Shown: positions 50,989-59,614 of the stretch, in pieces | How positions within the stretch are numbered: the stretch's first letter is position 1 | How the letters are laid out: every line of letters starts with the position of its first letter | Assembly (NCBI GenBank): GCA_050949885.1 | Contig: JBMNGO010000005.1 | Span: forward strand, 186,001 to 250,000 | Source of the DNA: JBMNGO01 sp050949885 | Lineage (GTDB): Bacteria > Bacillota > Syntrophomonadia > Syntrophomonadales > Syntrophomonadaceae | DNA: 64,000 nt | Direction: 5' to 3' | Notes under the pieces: model-generated | Database searches by the model: none | What the model was told of the DNA's origin: nothing | The model's input: only the letters and a program-made list of their open reading frames with translations | Translations under genes and position numbers: made by a program

Positions 50989-52161
50989 ATGCGGGAAGTT
51001 GTAATAGTTGATGGGGTAAGGTCGCCGATAGCTAAAGCAGGGAAAAAATCATATTATGCTAATCTGAGAGCCGATGAACTGGGTGCCCGGGTATTAAAGG
51101 GACTGGTTAAGCGCACCGGCATAAATCCGGAAGAAATCGAAGATCTAGTTTATGGGGCATCATATCAATTCAAAGATCAGGGCCAGGACCTGGCACGGCA
51201 AACAGCCCTGGTGTCGGGATTATCGTTAAACATACCCGGTACTACTGTTGAGCGTTTCTGTGCCGGGGGGTTGCAGGCCGTCCAGTTCGCAACCGCCCAA
51301 ATAATGGCTGGTTGGGCAGATTGTATAGTTGCAGGCGGGACTCAGCATATGACCCATCTTCCCATGAACAGCGGCCGGGAACTCCATCCCCACCTGGGAG
51401 ATTTCATGGATATACGAGCCAGTGCTATGGCCTGGACGGCAGAATTTATTGGGAAAGAGAAAAATATCTCCCGGACCGAACAAGAAGAATATGCGGTTTG
51501 GAGTCACCAAAAAGCAGTAAAAGCTACCCGGGAAGGCAAGTTTAAAAACGAAATAATTCCCATTGAGGCTGATATACCGCAAAGTGATGGGTCAACTGTG
51601 CGTAGGGTAGTTGATACTGATCAGGGCCCGAGACCGGATACCAGTATGGAATCCCTGGCCCAATTAAAACCCGTATTGGCAGATGATCCAACCGCAGTGA
51701 TAACTGCCGGGACTGCCAGTCAAACCAGTGATGCTTCGGCAGCCGCCCTGATCATGACCAAAGATAAGGCTGAACAATTGGGCCTGAAACCGCGGTTGAA
51801 ACTATTATCCTTTGCAGCCAAGGGATTTGACCCCAGATATACCATGATGGGGCCAGTTTATACAATTCCCCTTGCTTTAGCCAGAGCTGGACTCAGGAAA
51901 GAAGACATTGACGTTTGGGAAATAAATGAAGCCTTTGCTGTACAATCGATTATCTGCATGCGTGAGCTGGGTGTACCCAGGGAGAAACTGAATATGTGGG
52001 GGAGCGGCATTTCCTTAGGGCATCCCTTAGGCTGTACGGGGGCCCGGATGACGGTCACCCTAATGAATATTCTTGATGATGTGGACGGCAGATACGGTAT
52101 AGTCTCCATGTGTGCCGCATATGGGCATGGAGCGGCGGCAGTATTTGAACGTATCAAATGA
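50989..52161 (+). CDS. Thiolase (acetyl-CoA acetyltransferase family)
   Basis: The 390-residue thiolase has nucleophilic Cys91 in RFCAGGLQAV, NEAFAVQS, GHPLGCTGAR with the catalytic His, and C-terminal MCAAYGHGAAAVFE, where the second Cys sits in CAAYGHG rather than the usual CxGxGxG. It splits 3-oxoacyl-CoA with CoA. I choose ATG 50989 after AAGGAGG; an earlier frame start has no site. It lies between the CoA-transferase and the SDR and is complete here; module 2 keeps only a scar of it. Confidence 0.93.
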   Translation: MREVVIVDGVRSPIAKAGKKSYYANLRADELGARVLKGLVKRTGINPEEIEDLVYGASYQFKDQGQDLARQTALVSGLSLNIPGTTVERFCAGGLQAVQFATAQIMAGWADCIVAGGTQHMTHLPMNSGRELHPHLGDFMDIRASAMAWTAEFIGKEKNISRTEQEEYAVWSHQKAVKATREGKFKNEIIPIEADIPQSDGSTVRRVVDTDQGPRPDTSMESLAQLKPVLADDPTAVITAGTASQTSDASAAALIMTKDKAEQLGLKPRLKLLSFAAKGFDPRYTMMGPVYTIPLALARAGLRKEDIDVWEINEAFAVQSIICMRELGVPREKLNMWGSGISLGHPLGCTGARMTVTLMNILDDVDGRYGIVSMCAAYGHGAAAVFERIK

Positions 52162-52230
52162 CCGCCAGTTATGAGTTTTGGGAAGTGGTAAGTTAGAATT
52201 AACCCAAATTATCTTGAGGGAGGTATTATT

Positions 52231-53145
52231 GTGGATGCATTAAAAGGGAAAGTGGCTATAGTCACCGGAGCCGGGCAGGGCATAGGCCGATCCCTGGCCA
52301 TATACCTGGCTAAGGAAGGCGCCCAGGTAATTGTTAATGATGTGGGTACCACCTCCGATGAAAACGGGAAAGAAATAAGAACCGCTGATGTGGTAGTTCG
52401 GGAAATAAAAGAAGCGGGGGGCGAAGCCAGCCCCAATTATAACAATGTGGCCGTATTTAAGGAAGGACAGCAGATAGTTGATCAAGCCATTGCTGCATAT
52501 GGAAAGATAGATGTTGTAGTCAACAATGCAGGAATTGTCCGGGATCGTATGATATTTAAAATGAGTGAAGCGGAATGGGATGCAGTAATAGCAGTAAACC
52601 TGAAAGGCACTTTTAACGTAACCCGGGCAGCGGTGGAGCACTTCAAAGAGCAGAAAAGCGGCCGGGTGATCAATTTCACTTCTACTACCGGCTTGATCGG
52701 GAACATCGGTCAGACCAATTATGCGGCCGCCAAAGCAGGGATAATTGGAGTAACCAGATCTACGGCTTTGGAAATGGCTCGCTATAATGTAACAGCCAAT
52801 GCTATTGCTCCTTTTGCCTGGACTCCAATGGCTGATACCATTCCTGCAGAAACCGAGGAAGGGAGAAGACGGAGAGCCATATCCCAACAAATGTCTCCGG
52901 ACTACATTGCACCCCTAGTTGCCTATCTGGCCAGTGATCTATCCAGTGAGGTAACGGGTCAGGTCTTTTGTGTGCGCGGAAAAGAAATCCTGTTATTTTC
53001 CCTGCCCCGTCCTATCCGGTCAGCAGTCAATATGCAGGGCTGGACCGTGGAAAATATTAATGCCTCATTGCTAAATCATTTTAAAGGCGGTTTTACCCCC
53101 TTGGATACCAGTCCAATGGTATTCAATTATGATCCCATTGTATAA
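52231..53145 (+). CDS. SDR-family dehydrogenase, 3-hydroxyacyl-CoA type 1
   Basis: The 304-residue short-chain dehydrogenase carries NAD(P) loop TGAGQGIG, NNAG, and the tetrad Asn123 (AVNLKGTF), Ser151, Tyr164 and Lys168 (TNYAAAKAG). The extra C-terminal 55 residues (FSLPRPIRSA and WTVENINASLLNHFKGG) are as in 300-residue hydroxyacyl-CoA dehydrogenases of acyl-CoA degradation. It likely oxidises an (R)-3-hydroxyacyl-CoA to the 3-oxo form for the thiolase. GTG 52231 follows GAGGGAGG. The paralog in module 2 has Ser for Asn123. Confidence 0.88.
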   Translation: MDALKGKVAIVTGAGQGIGRSLAIYLAKEGAQVIVNDVGTTSDENGKEIRTADVVVREIKEAGGEASPNYNNVAVFKEGQQIVDQAIAAYGKIDVVVNNAGIVRDRMIFKMSEAEWDAVIAVNLKGTFNVTRAAVEHFKEQKSGRVINFTSTTGLIGNIGQTNYAAAKAGIIGVTRSTALEMARYNVTANAIAPFAWTPMADTIPAETEEGRRRRAISQQMSPDYIAPLVAYLASDLSSEVTGQVFCVRGKEILLFSLPRPIRSAVNMQGWTVENINASLLNHFKGGFTPLDTSPMVFNYDPIV

Positions 53146-53239
53146 ATTATTAGGCCAAATACCCAATACATGGTTTCTCCAATAACAGAATCTGCTTCTG
53201 AATAAGAGCTTTTTTATGTACCAGAGGTCAACTGAATCA

Positions 53240-53268
53240 AAAAAAGAGGAGAAAAACTCCTCTTTTTT
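53240..53268. terminator. Bidirectional-type terminator after module 1
   Basis: AAAAAAGAGGAG (53240-53251) pairs perfectly with CTCCTCTTTTTT (53257-53268) around a five-A loop. Confidence 0.85.
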
Positions 53269-53440
53269 ATATTCAGGACTTTGTTCACAGTACTTCCACA
53301 GAATTCATAGTTAAAGATAGAAATGGATTCCATAGTCAAACAAACTAATTTCAGGCTCTAATAGCAAATGTCAGGCCTCTATTGAAGATTAGCTTATTCA
53401 CAGTGCAGGTTAGGATACTTTTCACAAATTATAATTCATA

Positions 53441-53503
53441 TTGACAACAACTGGCATACAATATATACTAATAAGTGAAATCGGGGTTTACATTGTGAAA
53501 CAA
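53441..53503 (+). promoter_or_regulatory. Promoter and IclR-type operator O4 of IclR gene 2
   Basis: TTGACA (53441-53446) and TATACT (53464-53469) are 17 bp apart. Half-sites TGAAATCG (53476) and TGAAACAA (53496) are again exactly 20 bp apart and begin 7 bp past the -10 box, the same arrangement as at IclR gene 1. Confidence 0.68.
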
Positions 53504-53516
53504 AGGGCGATTTTAT

Positions 53517-54290
53517 ATGGATAGTCCAATAGTAGTAAAAACCATAGACAAGGCTTTATCAATTATAGAGTTATTTTTGGATAAAAGTGAGCCATTGAGT
53601 GCCGTGGAGATCCATCGCGCCTTAAATATTCCCAAACCCACCGTTTCTAGGTTGACTAGAGTTTTAGAGTACCGTGGATATCTAACCAAAACAGAAAATA
53701 ACAAATACTGGCTGGGGAGTAAGATCCTGCAGCTGGCCTCGATAATTAACGAGCAGTTGGAGCTGGCTACTTTGGCTAGGCCAATTGTAAAGGAATTAAG
53801 AGATTGTACCCACCAGACGGTTCACCTAAACATTATTGAAAAATTTGAGCGAGTATGTATTTACTGCCTCCAAGGGAAAGGGGATGTGCGCGGCTATATG
53901 GTCGTGGGGCAAAGGTCACCCTTGCATATTGGAGCATCGGCTAAATTGTTATTGGCTTTTAATGATGACCGGTTTATTAATGAATATATTGAACAATATA
54001 AATTATCGGATAAAAGGTTCGGATTAATTAACTCTAATGAACTCTGGGCAGATATTCACCAGATAAGGGAAAAAGGGTATTGTGTCACAATTAAACAGCG
54101 AACAAGGGACGGCATAGGAATAAGTGCACCTATTAGAGAGGTATCCGGCAGGGTAATAGCCGCTGTTACGATAACAGCCCCTGCCACTAGAATTGACATG
54201 ATAGATTGTTACATTGCCAAAGTAATGGAAGCGGCTAGCGAGATATCATCTTTACTCGGTTATACCAATAAAAAAACAGGTGCTTTTTAA
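53517..54290 (+). CDS. IclR-family regulator 2
   Basis: The 257-residue regulator has an N-terminal winged helix (9-70; SAVEIHRALNIPKPTVSRLTRVL) and an effector domain (80-250; HLNIIEKFERVCIYCLQGKG, SPLHIGASAKLLLAF, GIGISAPIREVSGRVIAAVTI). It is clearly paralogous to regulator 1. ATG 53517 is in a weak ribosome context. The region after it (54291-54697) holds two palindromes but no gene. Confidence 0.88.
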   Translation: MDSPIVVKTIDKALSIIELFLDKSEPLSAVEIHRALNIPKPTVSRLTRVLEYRGYLTKTENNKYWLGSKILQLASIINEQLELATLARPIVKELRDCTHQTVHLNIIEKFERVCIYCLQGKGDVRGYMVVGQRSPLHIGASAKLLLAFNDDRFINEYIEQYKLSDKRFGLINSNELWADIHQIREKGYCVTIKQRTRDGIGISAPIREVSGRVIAAVTITAPATRIDMIDCYIAKVMEAASEISSLLGYTNKKTGAF

Positions 54291-54296
54291 CCTTTC

Positions 54297-54418
54297 TGCG
54301 AAATGCTATTTCATGGGGAGAAAGGGAAGAAACAAACGGGTAATTAATAAGCAGCTTGGACCTTTGTAGGTTATATGATTAATATATTTTTTTCTTCATA
54401 CGTTGAAATGGCATTTCA
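54297..54418 (+). promoter_or_regulatory. Palindromic regulator sites before module 2 binding-protein gene
   Basis: Two palindromes: GAAATGCTATTTC (54300-54312) and TGAAATGGCATTTCA (54404-54418). The second matches O3 (TGAAACGGCATTTCA) except for one base. The 20-bp partner half-site is not evident here. 54419-54697 holds TTGACG at 54478 but no clear -10 box, and no gene that I can support. Confidence 0.5.
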
Positions 54419-54697
54419 TCAGGTGGACTGATATGGAAGAAATGTAAAGATTGGACGTAAGTGATCTGGGCAACCAGTTGACGGCAAATGAAACCGAGTT
54501 TTAAACATTAAAACATAATATGCCGAGTATGCCTAAACCGGATGATGAGAAAAAGAAGGGGGGATGGATAGTACAACAAGAAAAAGTATCTTAATTATTT
54601 AGACTAACTTTAAACATTTAAAAAGAGGTGGTTCTAGAGAGGGATACATTGCAGCTAAGGTATTCAACCAAATTTTTAAAAAGGGGTGTGTTGATTA

Positions 54698-55720
54698 ATG
54701 AAGCGAAACTGGAGGATTATTGGATTAATAACTCTTATGATGTTTATGGCTGGAATGGTATTTGGATGCAGCGGCGATTCTTCGTCAAAAGACCCCTCCG
54801 GAGGCCAACAAGCCGGGGGAGATAAGACGCAACTGATTACTATCGGAACCGCTACCGTAGGTGGAGCCTGGTATCCTATGGGTGGAGCATTGGCCAACGT
54901 TATTTCCAATTACGTCCCCAATACCAAAGCAAATGCTACTCCAACCGCAGCTACCATTGAGAACCTCTCCTCACTAAAAGCCAAGACCATGGAAATCGGT
55001 ATGTGTACTGCTGATGTACCATATAAAGTTTACCGTGGAATTGGTGGCATGGAAAAGGATGAAAACCTCAGAGCTTTAGTTATGACCGACCCTACCTTAG
55101 TAGGAATTATAGTTAAAGAAAACTCCCCTTATAAAAAATTTACCGATTTAAAAGGCAAAAGAATGGGAACAGGAGTTGCTGGCAGCGCAACTTATTTTAT
55201 TGTTGAGGAAATATTGAAAGCTCATGATATGACCTATGACGATGTACAACCCTACCAGGGCGGCAATGCCCAACAGGCTACAGCTTTAAAAGACGGTAAT
55301 ATTGATGCTTTTATAATGACTATCCCCAAAGGCGGAGCTTCCCCCGCAGTTATTGAGTTAGACACTACTTGTGACATTAGATTTATTCCCTTAGACAAAG
55401 AAATTCTGCAAAAGATCAATGCTGAACATCCCTATTATGTTGTATCAGAATTTCCCGTTGGATATATAGATGGGATGACAGAGCCTGCACCTACCTTGGA
55501 AATTGGAACAGTAATGGCTATTAGAGCAGATTTATCGGATGATTTGGTATATCAAATATGCAAGGCCATGTTTGAGCATAAGGATGAATTAGACGCCATT
55601 CAACCACAATGGAAACGGACTGACAAGGAAACGGCAGCTCTAAATGTTCCTATTCCTCTGCATCCGGGAGCTGAAAAGTACTATAACGAAAATGGTTTCG
55701 CGATAACTCTTCTTCCATAA
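54698..55720 (+). CDS. TAXI-family TRAP transporter solute-binding lipoprotein 2
   Basis: The 340-residue lipoprotein has lipobox VFGC (Cys24), then the same TAXI fold as copy 1. From about codon 14 to codon 90 the DNA is almost identical to copy 1 (one difference seen), while the following part is a mosaic of matching stretches (GNAQQATALKDGNI) and changed ones (KENSPYKKFTDLKGKRMGTG, DTTCDIRFIPLDKEILQKI). Changes fall in the ligand-binding lobes. ATG 54698 follows AAAGGGGTG. It should serve permease 2. Confidence 0.93.
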   Translation: MKRNWRIIGLITLMMFMAGMVFGCSGDSSSKDPSGGQQAGGDKTQLITIGTATVGGAWYPMGGALANVISNYVPNTKANATPTAATIENLSSLKAKTMEIGMCTADVPYKVYRGIGGMEKDENLRALVMTDPTLVGIIVKENSPYKKFTDLKGKRMGTGVAGSATYFIVEEILKAHDMTYDDVQPYQGGNAQQATALKDGNIDAFIMTIPKGGASPAVIELDTTCDIRFIPLDKEILQKINAEHPYYVVSEFPVGYIDGMTEPAPTLEIGTVMAIRADLSDDLVYQICKAMFEHKDELDAIQPQWKRTDKETAALNVPIPLHPGAEKYYNENGFAITLLP

Positions 55721-55732
55721 GAATTATCTAAG

Positions 55733-57763
55733 GGTTATTAGGCCGGTCTGTCGTAAATGAAAGGCCGCCTAATAACCTGGTACTCCCAAGCAAAGGACGC
55801 AGCTTTATAAAAATGCACGAAAAGAAAGGAGTGAGAGTTTAGGATGCTAGAAAAGTTGGACAGTTTTCTTGAAGAACATAAATTGTCAGGTATGAGGGGC
55901 AGGATAATAGCTTTAATAGGCATTATATGTTCATGCTTTTTTCTATACACCTCGTATGCTGGCTCACTCCGCGCTATCAACCAGAGAGCAACTCTTTTGG
56001 TTCTGGTATTACCGATGCTTTTCCTGCTAAAGCAAACATCGCCAAAGAGGCCTAAGCTTTCTCTGGTAATAGATTCAATACTAGCCATAGCATCTGTAGT
56101 AGTTTTTGTTTACGTAATGGTAGTTTATGATGAGCTGGTGTGGAGGGTTGGTAATCCTAATTTAACAGATATGATAATGGGCACGCTGGCCATAATATTG
56201 GTTATCGAAGCTACCCGCAGGAAAGTGGGCTGGACCCTGCCGATCCTGATTTTTGCTCTGATACTGTACGGTGTTGCAGGTCCATATATGCCCGATATTT
56301 TTATGCATGCAGGTATGAACCTGAAGTCATTCGTCAGTACCATTTACCTGGGGGAGGAAGGTATTTTCGGTACTCCCTGCCAGGTAGCAGCGGACTTCAT
56401 TATGATCTTTGTATTATTCGGTGCGTTCCTGCAGGCTTCAGGTGCTGGGGACTTCTTCATTAAAGCAGCCGATGCGGCTTGCGGATGGATGCGGGGCGGA
56501 CCCGCCAAAGCTGCAGTTGTTTCCAGCGGACTGATGGGCAGTATTAGCGGCAGTGCTGTTGCCAATGTGGTCACCACCGGTACCTTTACCATTCCCTTAA
56601 TGAAAAGAACCGGTTATAAACCGGAGGTAGCAGGAGCTATAGAGGCAGTCGCCTCTACGGGTGGTCAGATAATGCCGCCTTTAATGGGAGCTGCAGCGTT
56701 TATTATGGCAGACTTTTTGGAAGTTCCCTATTGGAATGTTGTTGTAGCTGCATTTATACCGGCCGTTCTATACTATGTAGCCTTATTTTTTATGGTTGAT
56801 TTAGAGGCTGCCAAAGGCGGGCTTATGGGACGGCCCAAAGCTGAGCTGCCCAGCTTTAAGGCCACCATGCTGGAAGGCGGACATTTATTGATTCCAGTTT
56901 TCGCACTGATTTATATGCTGGGGGTCTTAAGCCTGTCACCTCAGAAATCAGCTTTTATTACCATTGTCTTGGTTATATTGATTGGATTTATAAGGTCACA
57001 TACCAGGATTAACTTGCGCAAATTTATTGGTGCTTTAATTAGCGGTGCCGTGAGCGGATTGGAAGTAGCTGTAGTGTGCGCTTGTGCTGGTATTGCAATT
57101 GGAATTCTGATGCGGACCGGACTGGGGATGGCCTTAACGGGAATCCTAATTGAGGTTTCCCATGGAGTTTTGCCCATTCTGATGTTACTTACCATGGTTA
57201 CCTCAATAATCATGGGAATGGGATTGCCCACCTCAGCGTGTTATATCATCGTGGCAGTTTTGATTGCTCCCGCCATGGTGAAAATGGGGGTAGCCCCCAT
57301 GGCTGCTCATTTATTTGCTTTCTACTATGCCTGTCTTTCGACCATAACCCCACCGGTGGCTTTGGCGGCATTTGCCGGGGCAGGAATTGCCGGGTCAGAG
57401 CCTATGAGGACAGGTGTATTGGCTACAAAGCTGGGAGCCTGCGGATTTATCATACCCTTTATGTTTGTGTACGGACAATCCCTCCTGTGGGTGGGTTCTG
57501 GACTGGAAATATTACAAACTATTTTTACGGCTACCTTAGGTGCCTTTGCTTTGGCGGTAGGCCTGCAAGGCTATCTGTTCTCCAAACTCTCTGTACCGTT
57601 GCGGGTCCTGGCGTTAGTAGCGGCTTTGACTCTAATTAAACCGGGATTGACTACTGATTTAATTGGCCTTGGGATAATAATTATTGTAGCTTTGTTAAAC
57701 AAGTATTTAATGAAACGGCAGGATGAGGCTGCAACGGCAGCATAGGCTAAAGTATGGTTAAGG
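55733..57763 (+). repeat. 2031-bp near-identical duplicate, copy 2
   Basis: Second copy of 47339-49369 (offset 8394). Two Ile-to-Val codon changes are the only differences seen; frames on either strand read the same elsewhere. Outside both edges identity drops sharply. Confidence 0.9.
55844..57745 (+). CDS. Fused TRAP transporter permease (DctQM-like, TAXI type) 2
   Basis: The 633-residue protein is identical to permease 1 except Val for Ile in EVAVVCACAG and in SHGVLPIL. All DctM motifs are intact. Its identity, against the divergence of flanking genes, points to gene conversion or very recent copying of this block. It should pair with lipoprotein 2, and given near identity each permease may accept either lipoprotein. 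Confidence 0.95.
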   Translation: MLEKLDSFLEEHKLSGMRGRIIALIGIICSCFFLYTSYAGSLRAINQRATLLVLVLPMLFLLKQTSPKRPKLSLVIDSILAIASVVVFVYVMVVYDELVWRVGNPNLTDMIMGTLAIILVIEATRRKVGWTLPILIFALILYGVAGPYMPDIFMHAGMNLKSFVSTIYLGEEGIFGTPCQVAADFIMIFVLFGAFLQASGAGDFFIKAADAACGWMRGGPAKAAVVSSGLMGSISGSAVANVVTTGTFTIPLMKRTGYKPEVAGAIEAVASTGGQIMPPLMGAAAFIMADFLEVPYWNVVVAAFIPAVLYYVALFFMVDLEAAKGGLMGRPKAELPSFKATMLEGGHLLIPVFALIYMLGVLSLSPQKSAFITIVLVILIGFIRSHTRINLRKFIGALISGAVSGLEVAVVCACAGIAIGILMRTGLGMALTGILIEVSHGVLPILMLLTMVTSIIMGMGLPTSACYIIVAVLIAPAMVKMGVAPMAAHLFAFYYACLSTITPPVALAAFAGAGIAGSEPMRTGVLATKLGACGFIIPFMFVYGQSLLWVGSGLEILQTIFTATLGAFALAVGLQGYLFSKLSVPLRVLALVAALTLIKPGLTTDLIGLGIIIIVALLNKYLMKRQDEAATAA

Positions 57764-57981
57764 ATGCTAACTTTGAACCGAAAAAAGATCCCACGCTTAA
57801 AGGGGAAATAAAACGTGGGTGAAAAAAACTATATGATTTTAAGATACAGTTTTAGAATAACACACAGTTTAAGAAAAAACCAACCCTTTTAGTAAGGCAA
57901 CTATTCGGTATTTAAAGAAGATTCAAAGTACTTTACCATTAATGCTTACCAATAGAAATAATTAAGAGGGAAGTGTAAAAA

Positions 57982-59334
57982 ATGAAGGATTATTCAGCAG
58001 AATATAAATCAAAATTGATTACCGCCGAGCAAGCAGCGAAAATGGTTAAATCCGGAGACTGGCTGGAGTTTGGTTACGGGCAGTCAAAACCTATGGCCAT
58101 AGATGCGGAATTAGCTAAGAGGAAAGATGAGCTCTTTGATGTTATGGTGCATAGCTCAGCTTGCTACAGACCTTTTAAAATTTTTGAAAATGACCGGTCC
58201 GGAATACACTTCCGGTATTTGAGCGGCCATTGCAGTGTTCAGGAAAGAAGATTTATGGAAGATGGTTTTGGTACCTATATTCCGTCAATGTTAGGCCAGA
58301 ATTCGGAATGGATGGAGAGAGGTTACCGCCGGGTAGATGTGACAATGCTGTCAGTATGCCCTATGGATAAACATGGTTACTTCAATTTTGGACCGGTAGG
58401 TACCTTTTTGAAAACCTGCTGCGATGTGGCCAAAATTGTTATTGTTGAAATTAATGATAAGATGCCCAGATGCCTGGGTGGCCGTGATGAAGCTGTCCAC
58501 ATTTCGGAAGTTGACTACATTGTTGAAGATCCCCGGGCCAGCGTTAAACCAGAGGTTCTAAGCAGTCCCGAACCTGATGAGGTAGATAGAAAAATCGCTG
58601 AATACATTGTTGAAGAAATACAGGATGGGTCCTGCATCCAACTGGGAATTGGGGCCATGCCTAACCTGGTTGGTACTATGATAGCCGAATCGGATTTAAA
58701 GGATCTGGGTATTCATACCGAGATGTTTAATACCGCCATGGCAAAAATGGTTAATGCCGGCAAGGTCACGGGGAGAAGGAAAAACATAGACACAGGCAAG
58801 GTAGTATATTCTTTCGCCCTGGGAACTGAAGAAGTATATGAACTTATCGACGATAATCCCATGATGGCCATGTTCCCCTGCTCCTATACCAATCATGTGG
58901 CTGTAATAATGCGGAATGACCGGGCCGTTTCCATTAATAACTGTATAGAAGTTGACCTGACCGGCCAGGTAGCTTCTGAGTCAGTAGGAACCAAGCATAT
59001 CAGCGGAGCCGGCGGACAATTGGAATTTGCCATTGGGGCTTACTATGCCAAAGAGGGCAAATCCTTTATTTGTTTGAATTCGACTCATAAAACCAAGGAT
59101 GGCAAGGTGTCATCCCGGATTAAGCCTATACTTACTCCAGGCGCAGTAGTTACTACTCCTCGCCCATGTGTAAACTATTTGGTTACTGAGTACGGCAAAG
59201 TGAACCTGAAAGGCAAATCCATGTGGGATAGAGCGGAAATGATAATCTCACTGGCTGCTCCGGAATTCAGGGATGAACTGGTAGAAGAGGCCAAGAAACT
59301 TAAACTATGGACTAGAACCAGCAAGCTGGTATAA
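57982..59334 (+). CDS. Acetyl-CoA hydrolase/4-hydroxybutyrate CoA-transferase family 2
   Basis: The 450-residue family I CoA-transferase keeps the catalytic Glu247 (GIHTEMF), CIQLGIGAMPNLVG, and SGAGGQLEFAIGAYYAKEGK. It aligns with copy 1 along its length without gaps but differs in many positions, for example VMVHSSACYRPFKIFENDRS against VHIHNSTSQSKFAVFEADQT. AAGAGGGAAG precedes ATG 57982. The following thiolase is a scar. Confidence 0.9.
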   Translation: MKDYSAEYKSKLITAEQAAKMVKSGDWLEFGYGQSKPMAIDAELAKRKDELFDVMVHSSACYRPFKIFENDRSGIHFRYLSGHCSVQERRFMEDGFGTYIPSMLGQNSEWMERGYRRVDVTMLSVCPMDKHGYFNFGPVGTFLKTCCDVAKIVIVEINDKMPRCLGGRDEAVHISEVDYIVEDPRASVKPEVLSSPEPDEVDRKIAEYIVEEIQDGSCIQLGIGAMPNLVGTMIAESDLKDLGIHTEMFNTAMAKMVNAGKVTGRRKNIDTGKVVYSFALGTEEVYELIDDNPMMAMFPCSYTNHVAVIMRNDRAVSINNCIEVDLTGQVASESVGTKHISGAGGQLEFAIGAYYAKEGKSFICLNSTHKTKDGKVSSRIKPILTPGAVVTTPRPCVNYLVTEYGKVNLKGKSMWDRAEMIISLAAPEFRDELVEEAKKLKLWTRTSKLV

Positions 59335-59360
59335 GTAAATGGTTATCGTTAACCGAATTG

Positions 59361-59398
59361 GGCGGTGTAGTATCCCTTCCAGATTATACTGCACCGCC
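59361..59398 (+). terminator. Hairpin after CoA-transferase 2
   Basis: GGCGGTGTAGTAT (59361-59373) pairs with ATACTGCACCGCC (59386-59398) with one G-U and no T-run. It may stop or slow the transcript, or protect its 3' end. Confidence 0.4.
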
Positions 59399-59431
59399 TG
59401 ATTGAGGTAATCTTACTGCAGGGGGTGGGCC

Positions 59432-59565
59432 ATGCGGGAAGACGAATGACGGTTACCCTAATGAATATTGCTGATGATGTTAACGGCAGATACGGTGTAA
59501 TCTCCATGTGTTCGGGATATTAGCATGGAGCCGCGGCAGTGTTTGAGCGTATTCTAACTCAATAG
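59432..59565 (+). pseudogene. Thiolase remnant (internal deletion)
   Basis: Starting ATGCGGGAAG, as the intact thiolase does at 50989, the sequence jumps to ACGAATGACGG, matching the 3' end of the intact gene near 52047, then runs parallel to its last codons (VTLMNIADDVNGRYG, then HGAAAVFERI). About 1 kb is missing, TGA stops the frame at once, and a TAG interrupts the retained 3' part. The remnant holds the thiolase position between CoA-transferase 2 and SDR 2, so the ancestor had the full order. Confidence 0.85.
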
Positions 59566-59614
59566 CGATACTTTGAATACGTTTTTATCCTAGTAGATTA
59601 AAGGAGGTATTATT

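Noticed and set aside
54628..54825. 65-codon frame at the start of binding-protein gene 2
   Set aside because: It overlaps the better-supported lipoprotein gene in another frame; the product has no family features.
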